Positions 1 through 7,999 of a stretch of DNA of 27,500 bases are shown here, one piece after another. The notes under the pieces are model-generated. The model ran no database searches and had not been told where the DNA came from. It worked only from the letters and a program-made list of their open reading frames with translations. This DNA comes from Paulinella micropora (Eukaryota; Cercozoa; Imbricatea; Euglyphida; Paulinellidae), in the NCBI GenBank assembly GCA_019918135.1, contig WBZZ01004644.1, positions 1-27,500 on the forward strand, given 5' to 3'. The translations under genes were made by a program, and so were the position numbers. Numbering within the stretch: position 1 is the stretch's first letter; each line of letters opens with the position of its first letter.

Positions 1-175
1 CAGACCAATCTCTGCTTTCGCAGCATGCCCCCGCAAGCCGCATTGGCACAACTATAGAATGACAGCACGGTGTCGCTCGGCATGACTGAAGAAGCACACT
101 TTTCTTTTTTTGTGCACAGCCTCTCCCCCCCCCCCCCCCGCCGGTCCGTCCCAAAAACGCGAGAAGGGGGGGGGG
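1..175 (+). repeat. Diverged direct repeat, copy 1 (partner 7205-7360)
   Basis: Nucleotide similarity to 7205-7360 runs through the coding end, the CACGGTGTCGCT stretch, the GCACAC-poly(T)-GTG element and the following C run and G run. Homopolymer lengths differ between the copies, but the unique-sequence words between them are conserved in order. Confidence 0.75.
2..85 (+). pseudogene. 3' end of a small repeated gene, cut by the window start
   Basis: The last 27 codons of a reading frame that enters from outside the window and stops at TGA 83-85. From position 14 on it matches, codon for codon, the middle of the small gene at 7155-7316: both share the segment AFAACPRKPH followed by Y-R-x-T-A-R-C-R. 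Here the frame stops shortly after that segment, whereas the other copy continues for about 12 more residues, so one of the two has a displaced stop. Function unknown. The downstream sequence is also shared between the two loci (poly-T hairpin-like GCACAC...GTG, then a C run), so the unit duplicated was gene end plus 3' flank. Confidence 0.45.
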
Positions 176-560
176 GCGAGAAATGGAGGACCGGCGCGGG
201 GGGGGGGGGGGGGCGCCCCCCTCCCGGAGAGGAAGGGGGTATGCGCCCGAGTGAAGAAGAGGGAGGGGGGGCCGCAAACCCCCCCCCCCCCCCCCGCAAG
301 GGGGAAGAGGGAGGAATATAGATGTTTCCCCCGCCCGGTTTCTCTGACACACAAGCACCTACCCCCCCCCCCCTCCCCCGCCACCTGCCCCGAATTCCCG
401 GGGGAAAACACAACCTCCCCTCCCCCCCCGTGGGTGGTGGGGGGCACCCTGCGCCCGACCGGCGGTTGTGGCGCCCCCCCCCCCCCCGCTGTGATTCTTT
501 TTTTTGTTTTTTGTTGGGGGGGGGAGAAGGTAAGTTCGCATTTGTAGAATTGCAAGTCTT
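117..560. other. Homopolymer-rich intergenic spacer
   Basis: Alternating runs of C and G (up to about 18 bases) with A/T-rich words between. Open frames here on both strands are poly-Pro/poly-Gly artefacts of the runs. No gene is supported. Confidence 0.7.
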
Positions 561-579
561 TGTGTACTTTTGGCCAAAA

Positions 580-1176
580 ATGGAGGGCAAGACCGAGGCA
601 GCAGACGTCGCGTCTACCCAAGTGCCGCCCAGTGCACCCGTTGTCGAGCCGGACCCGGTGCTTGACGTTCTGGCGTGTGCGACGTGCCGGCGCCCGGACT
701 CTGAAACACAGCCGCTGAAGGCGTGCCGGCGCTGTATGCTACATTTGTACTGTGACCGCAACTGCCAGAAAAAGCACTGGCGGGCAGAGCACAAGAACAA
801 GTGTTATGCCGTGCGAAACTTTGCGTTGAAAGAGGCAGTGGACCGGCGAGTGACCCACAACTACCTCACGTTGCGGCGTATTTTCGAGGGACAGTTCACG
901 AACCCGACCATCAAGGCCAGGGCGTTCCTGCACGAGGCAGTCATCGACATGTTGAAGCTAGACCCGGTGTGCGCGGACCTGCCCCTGGAGGGCCCTAACC
1001 CGGCAGTGCAGGCCGTGTGGCAGAAGGCGAGCGCCAAGTTCCGCTACGCGGGCAGGCTGCTGGCCATGAAGGGTGATGTCTCGTATATGCGGGAGGAGGC
1101 GGAATGTTGGATGCCGCGGCGGTACTTGCGTGACATAGACCTGCTGTGGGACGGCATCAACGGCTGGCGGGGCTAA
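580..1176 (+). CDS. MYND-type zinc-finger protein (198 aa)
   Basis: An intact 198-residue protein with an N-terminal MYND finger at about residues 32-68. The eight zinc ligands fit the family pattern: C-x2-C, then C-x2-C, then Y-C-x3-C, and the closing H-x3-C after the Q-K-K-H-W motif. MYND fingers bind zinc and mediate protein-protein contacts; free-standing MYND proteins are abundant in some amoeba and algal giant viruses. The rest (about residues 70-198) is helical-looking and not recognised. The start at 580 is chosen because it is the first ATG giving a normal-composition protein (context CAAAAATGG); upstream codons in the same frame run into the poly-Pro spacer. It is one of the few undamaged genes here. 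No SET domain accompanies the finger. Confidence 0.85.
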   Translation: MEGKTEAADVASTQVPPSAPVVEPDPVLDVLACATCRRPDSETQPLKACRRCMLHLYCDRNCQKKHWRAEHKNKCYAVRNFALKEAVDRRVTHNYLTLRRIFEGQFTNPTIKARAFLHEAVIDMLKLDPVCADLPLEGPNPAVQAVWQKASAKFRYAGRLLAMKGDVSYMREEAECWMPRRYLRDIDLLWDGINGWRG

Positions 1177-1272
1177 AAAATGTCTTGTTTTTGGGGGGGA
1201 ACCCCTAAGCTTGATTTTTTTTTGTTAAAAGTAAAAACTTCAACAAGCCTGTCTATAAAAAATTCGTCTGTT

Positions 1273-1620
1273 CTAATTTTTTGTTTTAAACATTAGACTA
1301 CTTTGTTTTTTTCCCAAGATATTATTGGGCACTGTCTGCTGATCCGCGGAATCCAATCGCGTACGTCGGGCCTGGGGTGTACATTTCATGGGCATCGATT
1401 CTGCCTCCTTGTCCGATAGCCAGCGACGGTTGTCTACGGGCAAGCCAGCGCACACGGCCTCGAAGGCGGCGCGTCGCTTCGCCTCGAACTCGGGGTCTCC
1501 TCGACACCCCGCTCGCCGCTGCTCTTCCTCGTACGCGTGTCGACTGTGTTGCAGACGATGTTCCTGCGACTGCGGCGCTGCGACACAGTCGTCGCCGGGA
1601 TTCTTTTGTCTGATCGCTCT
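1273..1620 (-). pseudogene. Possible gene remnant or exon, Glu/Arg-rich, no start codon
   Basis: On the minus strand one frame stays open for about 115 codons from 1620 (just after a stop at 1623-1621) to a stop at 1273. Its composition is that of a normal soluble protein: acidic/basic helix-like E-E-E-Q-R-R, then D-P-E-F-E-A-K-R-R, with GC-rich third positions like the neighbouring genes. There is no ATG near its beginning, so it is either a gene remnant or an exon. Competing frames on both strands over the same stretch are Arg/Ser-rich and look like shadows. No family recognised. Confidence 0.25.
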
Positions 1621-1721
1621 TCAATACCAATTTTCCTTGCCCCACTTGTCTCGCGCCGGAATGTAGTAGTAGCCTGCATCTCGGTTTTTTTTCTAAAGCG
1701 ATTCTCGAACACAAAAAAAAG

Positions 1722-1747
1722 GCCACAGTCTCGCGTGAGACTGTGGC
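1722..1747. terminator. Perfect 11-bp hairpin GCCACAGTCTC-GCGT-GAGACTGTGGC
   Basis: Two perfectly complementary 11-base arms (1722-1732 and 1737-1747) around a GCGT loop, preceded by A8 and followed by a C-rich stretch. Palindromic hairpins mark transcript 3' ends in several giant viruses (mimivirus and pandoravirus groups). This one lies between the remnant at 1273-1620 and the helicase start, so which transcript it would end is unclear. Confidence 0.6.
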
Positions 1748-2064
1748 GGGCGGGAAGCTCTCAGGGGGTGTTGGCCCCCACCCCCCTCCCTTCCTCCCTC
1801 TCTTCCTTAAAGTTTCTTCGTCACCCCGCCCCGGCCCACCCCCCCCCCACCCACCCCTTTTTCCCGTTCCTCTCTGTCCCTTCTTCTTCATTCCCCCCCC
1901 CCCCCCCACATCCCCCCTCCCACGATCAATGGCAGGCACTGTCGCACTCTCTCGCGCCCTTGTTTTCGAACGGCACTGTATCATTCCGCGTTCAATGCAA
2001 AAGTTGTCCAATTGTACAAAACAGGAAACGTAGGGCTCTAGCTGGGAGGGGGGCCGCGGCGGGG
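1748..2064. other. C-rich spacer upstream of the helicase
   Basis: Pyrimidine-rich DNA with several C runs interrupted by T/A. No gene or clear promoter motif is visible. The helicase frame happens to be open through this stretch but reads as low-complexity Pro/Ser/His. Confidence 0.6.
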
Positions 2065-5063
2065 ATGTTAGCCGAAGTTAAATGGACCTATTGGAAACCC
2101 TTGAACCGGGATAAAAAGTTTGTCGCGCTAGAAGCGCTGCCACGCTTACCGAAACGTCTTTATCTGCAGCCGGGCCATTCCTGCAACGCATGCCCCGCGT
2201 GGTTGTATGAAATTCTGAGTAGCCAGAAGCACTGCAAATTTATTAACAAGGTCCTGCTGGCGGACGGAAAGGCGCTGAGCAAAGAAAAAATGCGCTACGA
2301 CTTTACTCAGGGCGCAGTCAGATTAGAACTGGACGGAGGGCTGCGCAAACACATTATTTCGCACGGGCCAGGCAATGGCCGGAGTAACGTGATTAGCGGC
2401 AATGGCCAGGCGGCCCCCCAGCCTGAAAGCGAGAGTGAGACAGACGAACCCGAAAGCGAAAACGAGACGGACGAAGACCCTTCCTCCAGCCTGCAGATCC
2501 TGTTGCTACTCGACGAGGACCCCCGGTGGTCCTACTTTGCGGGGGAGCTGCCTCTGGCACAGCTGTGGCGCAAATTCTCCGCCGAGCAGCGCAAGCACTG
2601 GTTGACGGCAGTGGAGAAATGCGACCCGCGCGTATTCTATGAGCCCAAGTTGTGGCGCGGGGACGCCGCCGTAGCTGCGGACTGTGGCACCGGCACCCAA
2701 AACCTGCAGAGCACCCCTTGGTGCTTGTCCCCGGCACGTTTTCGAAAGCTGTCCACGGACGTCAAGCTGCACATTTACAACTTGCTGGGAGAAGAAAAAC
2801 GCAGAATGATCCTGGTGCATTTCTGTCTGTGCAATACTTCGTCTGTGCGCAATAACTCGTGCTTGGAAGTCAGCCAGAACAAGAGCGAACGGCTGCGACA
2901 GTGCTTGCCAAACACAGACGGAGGATCAGACGAGGGGAAAATGAACTTTTTGGGCTTTTGCCAACTACAAGAAAGACTAGAGCCCGACGCCAAAGGTGCT
3001 GATTTCCCCAGGAAGCGGTGGTGCGACTTTTTGAAGTGGGATAAACATAAACAAAAGCTAGGTTTTACTCTCGATCTAGGCAAGAGGCCAGAGATACAGA
3101 AATGTTTGGAACAATTGTGGGCCCAAAGCGAGAGCCAAGCTTCGGCCGGGTCGCCGTGAGTCCGCGTGGGCCCGACGACGTACGCCCCGCGCTGGTTGTT
3201 CAACCAAGAGTCGCAGCTTATTAGCAGGCTGCGTCAGGTAGCTCAATCCGGGGTAGGACACGAGTGCGACCTCTCGCCCGCAAACCTGTTTCGGGAGCAG
3301 GCGGACGCCCTGCAAAAATGCCTCTCCGGAACGATAGGGCTGCTGAGTGGGGCTGCAGGCACGGGGAAGACTACCGTGGCCACGCATGTCAAAAAGCTAA
3401 TCTCTGAGCCCGTCCTGTTCGTAGCTATGACCTGCAACGCGGTCGAAGTGGCAGCCAGCCGCTCTCTGGCCGGCGCGAGTCCAAGGCAAAGGAGGCGTCT
3501 GACATCATCAGCGACGAGGAGGGTACTGGCGCAGAAGCCACCCCTCGCACGCCCGCACTGAAACTACCCGCGCACAAGACACAGGCCTGGCTGCGCGTAC
3601 GCGCCAGCTCCCAACGAGATACGGTTGTGGAGAACCCTGCGTCGTACACTTGTGTGGTCGACGAAGTGTCATTGATGTCGCCCGCTTTTTGCCTGCAAAT
3701 GCTGCGTGCCTTGGAGGCGCTGGCACCGCGCCACAAACGGTTCCTCTTCCTTGGCGACGAGGGCCAGCTCCCGCCCATCGGCTACGGCTCTGTCCACTTC
3801 ATCCTGCGCCACCTGTTCCCGGCCTCGTGCGCACGGCTGCGGCACGTTCACCGTCGCGAGGCGGGCACCGGCGGGCTCTGCGACGCACAGCGGTTGGCGG
3901 GCACCCTCCGCACGAGCGACGAGGCGCGCGCAGCGTGGCTCGACCACTGTCTGCACTACCTAGACTACCAGCCGCCCCGCGAAAAAACCAAATTTGATAC
4001 GTCTGCGTGGCAGGGCTTTTACCGTAAGCTGCGGGACTGGCACGAAAGGCACAGCCTGGTCGTGGGTCCGGGCTTTTTGGAAAACGAGCTCGCGCCAGGG
4101 GGAAGGCGATTTCCGAGCTGGCAAATCGTGGTGGTGCGCAAGGAAGAAGCTACCCTGCTAAACAGGGGCCTGGCCTGCCTGGCGGGGGCTGAGCCGCGGC
4201 TAGACGTCTTTCGGCAAGACCACCAACCACCCGCCTACGCGCTGTTTCTAGGTGCCAAAGTGCGGCTGGAGTCCAAGGCGTTGGAGCGTGCCAACGAACC
4301 AGTGGCGTGCAAACAGTGCCTTGACATTTTAAAGCAACAAGAACAGGAAAGGCCGGAGCGACGGCAGGAAGAGGACGAAGGAAGACTCGAGCAACAACAG
4401 CAAGAAGAAAGGCGCACAAATGTCCGCAAGAGGCGCCGCCAGGAAGACAAACAGCCTGACCTGCCACGTAACGACAAGGCCTCCGCTGCATCTGACGAGG
4501 ACTGCCTGCCGCCCGAAGCCACTGCCGCTGCCTACCGCAAGTTTAGCAGCCGTTTCCCTCCCCGTTGGGTGATTAGGCGGGAGGTGCGTTGTCTAGGCTA
4601 CGTCGTGCGCATCACCGATGTAGCGTACCACCGGCGCCAAGATAATTATTTGGTCTTGGCGGGGGCCATTGACATCGGCTCTACTTCCGAACCGCTCTCG
4701 CACAGACAGATTGCGGACCAGGCTTGTTGCTGGGCGTGGCGCGTCTTTACTCTGTGGATCGGCGAGGAACAGGCGCAAGAAGACGACGCCAGACAAAAGC
4801 CCCGCCTGGCCTTTTTTTACAGCAAGAGCCAGCACGGCGATGATGGGCTGAGCTTGGCGTTCGCGCAGACCGACATGTGCGTGCAGGGCAATGAGTTTGA
4901 CACCGTCTACTTGGTGCTGTCACCCACCCCGTTCAGCCCGCGAAATTATCATTTGGGCAAGATCGTGTATACCGCGCTGTCGCGCTGCCGCCAGCGCGGT
5001 GAGATCTGGGTCCCGCAGCGAAACAATGGCAGCAAATATTCAGCAGACAAAAAAGAGTTGTGA
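2065..5063 (+). pseudogene. RecD-like superfamily 1 DNA helicase, split by a stop and a frameshift
   Basis: Three consecutive reading blocks together resemble one SF1B helicase of about 1000 residues. Block 1 (2065-3159) is an unrecognised N-terminal region with an acidic Ser/Glu/Asp linker near 2425-2490. Block 2 (3160 to about 3470) carries Walker A, GAAGTGKTT, near 3353. Block 3 (to 5063, frame shifted by one) carries Walker B, VVDEVSLM, near 3655; motif III, GDEGQLPPIGYG, near 3760; a charged Gln/Glu/Arg insertion near 4330-4500; motif V-like QGNEFDTVYL near 4890; and motif VI-like YTALSR near 4970. Such enzymes translocate 5' to 3' on DNA using ATP. The breaks are an in-frame TGA at 3157-3159 and a one-base frame change around 3440-3480, where no long homopolymer exists. 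The TGA sits in GTGAGT, a good splice-donor word, but no acceptor that keeps the helicase core intact is obvious. ATG 2065 is preferred because upstream codons are low-complexity. Confidence 0.75.
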
Positions 5064-5092
5064 GCCACCAAAGTCCAGGCCTGGAACAAGGA

Positions 5093-5113
5093 AGTGCTTT
5101 CTATCAAGGCACT
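5093..5113 (+). terminator. Hairpin 30 bp after the helicase stop
   Basis: Arms AGTGCTTT (5093-5100) and AAGGCACT (5106-5113) pair over 8 bp with one G-T wobble around a CTATC loop, about 30 bp downstream of the helicase stop. A 12-base palindrome, TCCAGGCCTGGA, lies just upstream. The position fits a 3'-end hairpin of giant-virus type. Confidence 0.45.
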
Positions 5114-5183
5114 GTGCCGACCCTCTTCTCCCGGCTAAAGCCAGCCTTTCGTAGCGCTTTTTTTGTGTGCTCAGAACCGCAAT

Positions 5184-5244
5184 GAGATTCGTTTAATTTT
5201 TTGTGGCCTGAGAAGAAATTTTTGCAAAAGAGATTCGTTTAATT
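5184..5244. repeat. 15-bp direct repeat in the spacer 5064-5386
   Basis: GAGATTCGTTTAATT occurs at 5184-5198 and 5230-5244. The spacer between the helicase and the next gene is otherwise A/T-rich with short A and T runs and shows no gene. Confidence 0.7.
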
Positions 5245-5386
5245 ATTCTGATTAAAAAAAAAGACCCCAAAAAAAACACAAACCTACAATGTGTGCCTTT
5301 TTTTCTGCTTTTCGGCAAAATGGCTGGTCGTGTCTGTGGGAAAGAGGAGGACTGTGACGTCTTTTTTTTGTTCACTGTCCTTCCTG

Positions 5387-6085
5387 TTATTTGAGAGAAT
5401 GTGCGCCCGCCACCCAGCTCAGCGCGCCGTTGAAGCAGACATACATTCCCTTTTCTCTGTTCTGTAGACATTTCACAAGCTTGAGGTTGTCTTCTTCGCT
5501 CCAGCACAGGACTACCCAGGCCAGCCTGACACTACCATCTGGCCAAATTTCATACCTGTCCCTGTACAAGTAGCCGCTAGTGCTCCAGCCTGATATTTTT
5601 CCTTCGCTGGTGAGCTCACAGTATAGGTAATACTTGTCGGACCTGGGCCCTGGACACAGACGAGACACCCAGGTGTTGCTAGGACGGACTGCCGCCGGTA
5701 GAACCAGGAGGGTGCTGCTCACTTCCATTGCACTTTTATTGGCAATCGTGGTGCGCGAGACAGTCGTTTGCATGCCGGGGCCTTTCCCATAAAGCGTGCC
5801 TCGCAAATGACACATTCCTCTGGTAGAGGGACGGAGGCACAGGACCGCGTCGCTGCCGACACCTTCGGGGTACGCATACTGATCCGCGGGAGGCAAGATT
5901 TTCCGATGACCATCTTCCCAGGACTCGAAGGCCGCGCTCTGGCTCGTCCAGCCAAAGCGCTCGAACGTTCTCGCGTCCAGCACGTAGACTTCAGGCAGTC
6001 GTTCCTGCAGGGCGCGCAGGCGCGCTACCTCCAGACGCAGTTCGGCCAGCTCCTGTCCAAAACATGCAAATTTTTTGTCTGGTTT
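5387..6085 (-). CDS. Orphan protein with N-terminal coiled coil, 5' end unresolved
   Basis: A frame of about 230 codons, open from just after a stop at 6088-6086 to its own stop at 5387. The first part is a heptad-rich coiled coil (Q-E-L-A-E-L-R-L-E-V-A-R-L near 6060-6020). After it comes a globular region rich in Trp, Tyr and Cys, with a repeated Y-L-Y feel around 5590-5560. No ATG lies near the beginning; the first possible alternative start is a GTG at 5983, which would remove the coiled coil. A T/G-rich word ending in ACAG just upstream of the coiled coil could be a splice acceptor, so a short first exon further upstream is possible. No family recognised; the coiled coil suggests self-association. 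Confidence 0.5.
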   Translation of the reverse strand, partial: KPDKKFACFGQELAELRLEVARLRALQERLPEVYVLDARTFERFGWTSQSAAFESWEDGHRKILPPADQYAYPEGVGSDAVLCLRPSTRGMCHLRGTLYGKGPGMQTTVSRTTIANKSAMEVSSTLLVLPAAVRPSNTWVSRLCPGPRSDKYYLYCELTSEGKISGWSTSGYLYRDRYEIWPDGSVRLAWVVLCWSEEDNLKLVKCLQNREKGMYVCFNGALSWVAGAHSLK

Positions 6086-6381
6086 TCATCGTTTCTTCGC
6101 ATAAAATGTACCCGCGCCTCGCCCTCACGCGTCTGCGGGCGTAGGGTCACGCGGAGACCAGCCCAGACCAGGACGAACCCTTTGGCTGGCTCCTTGCAAG
6201 GCCACGGTCCCGGCCCCCCCCCCCGCACCAGAATGGTTAACAGTGTGTGGGGAGGGGAAAGGGGGAAAGACTAGAGGGGAAAAAAAAGTGGGTGAGACTT
6301 TGACGAGGGGGGGGGGGGGGTCAAAGGGCGCGAAAAGAGAGATTGTCTCTCGGTGGCCTCTGACAGTACGAACATTTGTCA
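6086..6381. other. Spacer with C, G and A runs
   Basis: Divergent region between the minus-strand orphan and the plus-strand small gene. It contains C10 near 6216, A8 near 6280 and G14 near 6307. No gene supported. Confidence 0.55.
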
Positions 6382-6669
6382 ATGGCAGCGAGTACCAAGA
6401 CTGTCAGTACCGCCTCGCTGACGCTGACTGCGCCAGAGCATGGCGCAGACGGCTTTTTGCAGCTAAGCCTGCGCGAGGCAGGCCGCTGTCTAGAGGTTGA
6501 AGCGACGACCCTAGAAGGCGGCGCTCGTACCGCCAGCGCCGAGCCCGGCGCGCAGGCCCATTGGCAGGGCAGCATTCGAGCTGAGGGCGACGTGGACGAA
6601 GACGAGTTGCGCGCCGCGGTCGCTTCGCTGAGCTCGGGTCTCCTGCTTGACATCTGCTTTTTTTTTTAA
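6382..6669 (+). CDS. Small orphan protein, 95 aa
   Basis: A compact frame from ATG 6382 to TAA 6669, without homopolymer-derived low complexity until the last three codons (three Phe encoded by the T9 run that precedes the stop). The protein begins with alternating Ser/Thr and hydrophobic residues (beta-strand-like). It then has a Glu/Ala-rich acidic helix and a hydrophobic C-terminus. No family recognised. The first of two small genes followed by the same 3' block (6758-6866). Because the stop lies right after a T run, the true C-terminus depends on the run length. Confidence 0.5.
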   Translation: MAASTKTVSTASLTLTAPEHGADGFLQLSLREAGRCLEVEATTLEGGARTASAEPGAQAHWQGSIRAEGDVDEDELRAAVASLSSGLLLDICFFF

Positions 6670-6757
6670 TGTCCAGCAGGCAGCCAAGTACAGAAAAAAA
6701 CGCTCGACTGGCTGTGACTTAGGCAACGGCGAGGCACTGCGGCTGCGCACCAAAAAA

Positions 6758-6866
6758 AACAGCGACACGTGAGAGTGGGGGGGGGGGGGCCGGCGGTGGG
6801 GGAAGTTAGAAGAGACGCCGCGGCCAAATCGCTCTTTTCTTTTCTCCTTTCCGTCCGGGTGCGGAG
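6758..6866 (+). repeat. Intergenic block, copy A (partner 7498-7607)
   Basis: Starts with AACAGCGACACGTGAGAGTG, followed by a G run, then CCGGCGGTGGGG, an AGTTAG word, a T/C-rich stretch and CCGTCCGGGTGCG. The same words in the same order occur at 7498-7607. Both copies are directly followed by C runs and a hairpin. It lies downstream of a small gene in both places. Confidence 0.85.
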
Positions 6867-6887
6867 CAGACAAGGTGCCCCCCCCCC

Positions 6888-6914
6888 CTGCTACCAGCCT
6901 TTTGGTGGTAGCAG
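6888..6914. terminator. 9-bp hairpin CTGCTACCA / TGGTAGCAG
   Basis: Perfect 9-base arms at 6888-6896 and 6906-6914 around a 9-base loop (GCCTTTTGG), directly after repeat block A and a C run. A candidate 3'-end hairpin for the small gene at 6382-6669. Confidence 0.55.
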
Positions 6915-7154
6915 ACTACCACTTTTCTAAGCCCCGCCCCCCCCCCTTCTGCCCCCCCGCCGCCGGCCCCCCCCCTACGCACACTGTCCTGCCTTCACAC
7001 CACCCTCCTCCCCCCCCCCCCCCCCCCCGCTTCCCTCCCCCCGCCCACGGCCTGCCACACACACAAGCTATCTTTTAGTTTTTTGTTTTTTTTCCCCCAA
7101 ACAAAAGCAGACGAGAGAGAGCCAAAACATTTGCTAAAATTCTCGGGCGTTCGT
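6915..7154. other. C-rich spacer with possible leader of the next small gene
   Basis: Long C runs (up to about 19) and then TTTTTTGTTTTTTTTCCCCCAAACAAAAG before the next gene. The frame of the next gene is open back to 7083 (an ATG inside TAGTTTT...), but its first codons are poly-Phe. Confidence 0.5.
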
Positions 7155-7316
7155 ATGTACTCGGAGCTGCAGGCGGCCCTGCGGGACAAAGACATCCAAC
7201 TGGCGCTAGGTGCTTTCGCAGCGTGCCCCCGCAAGCCGCATGGGCACAGCTATAGAAGGACAGCACGGTGTCGCTGGGCATACCTGGCCGAAAAAGCACA
7301 CTTTTTTTTTGTGTGA
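7155..7316 (+). CDS. Small orphan protein, 53 aa, repeated at the window start
   Basis: From ATG 7155 (after CGTTCGT) to TGA 7316. The N-terminus is a charged amphipathic helix (YSELQAALRDKDIQLAL), as in the capping helix of ankyrin-like or TPR-like proteins, followed by a short basic Cys-containing tail and a terminal Phe stretch from a T run. The central segment is repeated at 14-82. At 53 residues with a run-derived end it may be the truncated 5' end of a longer gene. An in-frame ATG at 7083 would add 24 residues. No family can be assigned. Confidence 0.4.
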   Translation: MYSELQAALRDKDIQLALGAFAACPRKPHGHSYRRTARCRWAYLAEKAHFFFV

Positions 7317-7360
7317 ACACAGCCCTCTCCCCCCGCCATTTTCAAAACGAGAGAGAAGGG
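7205..7360 (+). repeat. Diverged direct repeat, copy 2 (partner 1-175)
   Basis: Matches the window start from the CTTTCGCAGC word through the GCACAC-T9-GTGTG element into the C and G runs. Coding and non-coding parts are both conserved, showing duplication of a gene end plus its 3' flank. Confidence 0.75.
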
Positions 7361-7374
7361 GCGCGCAGGGGGGG

Positions 7375-7438
7375 GGGGGGGCAGTCTCTGGGGTTTTTTC
7401 TAGGGGGGGGGGGACAGTCTGCCCCCCCCACCCACATT
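7375..7438. terminator. G/C-run hairpin with 10-bp stem
   Basis: GGGGGGGCAG (7375-7384) pairs with CTGCCCCCCC (7429-7438) across a 44-base loop, about 60 bp after the small gene's stop. Because the stem consists mostly of G and C runs it could be fortuitous. Confidence 0.3.
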
Positions 7439-7497
7439 CTCAAACGGGAAATGGGAAGGCAAACTGGGAAATGAGCGACTGTTCTGATTTTGGCAGA

Positions 7498-7607
7498 AAC
7501 AGCGACACGTGAGAGTGTGGGGGGGGGAGGGCCGGCGGTGGGGGGAGTTAGCAAGAGAGGCCGCGATCAGATATTTCTTTTTTCTCTACCTTCCGTCTGG
7601 GTGCGAC
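7498..7607 (+). repeat. Intergenic block, copy B (partner 6758-6866)
   Basis: Diverged second copy of the block described at 6758: identical 19-base start word, G run, CCGGCGGTGGGG, AGTTAG, T/C stretch and CCGTCTGGGTGCG. Followed by a hairpin and a C run, as in copy A. Confidence 0.85.
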
Positions 7608-7655
7608 AGTCTGGCCCCCCTCCCACTCGTCTTTTCCGGGGTAGCCAGACTGTCG
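7604..7655. terminator. 12-bp hairpin CGACAGTCTGGC / GCCAGACTGTCG
   Basis: Perfect 12-base arms at 7604-7615 and 7644-7655 with a 28-base C-rich loop, followed by T6. The ACAGTCT core is shared with the hairpin at 1722-1747. It overlaps the end of block B, as the hairpin at 6888 follows block A. Confidence 0.6.
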
Positions 7656-7857
7656 CTTTTTTCGTAAGCCCCCCCCCCCCCTTCCCCGCGCCTGACAAGC
7701 GGTGGCAGAGGCGGCGGCAGCGAAAGCCGCGCTTGCCGTCCTGCTAGTAATTTTCAGTTAGCAATCTTTTTTTTTAACCCGAAAAAATTGTTAGCTGGGG
7801 GGGAGGAGGAAAGGCCGCGGGGGTCGGGCCACCAGCAGTGTGTTTGCTTTTGTTTAG

Positions 7858-7966
7858 GGAGGGACGGCTGCTTGTCGTGGAGCGCGAGAATAACGGCGCT
7901 GTGCTACATTTTGAAGAAGCGGGATGGGGGGGCACCGCGGCCGACGAACGCGCCAGGCCTGTCTAA
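7858..7966 (+). pseudogene. Short coding remnant or exon after a strong splice-acceptor-like site
   Basis: Directly after TTTGCTTTTGTTTAG (a textbook 3' splice site in appearance) a frame runs for 35 codons to TAA 7964-7966. Its composition is normal: V-V-E-R-E-N-N-G-A-V-L-H-F-E-E-A-G-W-G-G. There is no ATG. It is in the same frame as the Cys-rich protein that begins after 8000 but is separated from it by TAA and TGA. It may be an exon or a remnant of an unrelated gene. No family recognised. Confidence 0.25.
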
Positions 7967-7999
7967 GTCCGTGTGTGTGTGGGTGAAGGTGGCTGAACT

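Noticed and set aside
117..560. Long open frames of Pro, Gly, Arg and Lys on both strands
   Set aside because: They are translations of G and C runs, have no domain features, and overlap each other on opposite strands.
1322..2011. A 229-codon minus-strand frame
   Set aside because: It is Arg/Gly/Ser-rich, runs through poly-C spacers and the hairpin, and is out of frame with the better-looking remnant at 1273-1620.
3155..3230. A short intron starting at GTGAGT that would remove the helicase stop
   Set aside because: No acceptor downstream joins in frame without deleting the conserved-looking segment before Walker A, and the frame reads well on both sides of a single TGA.
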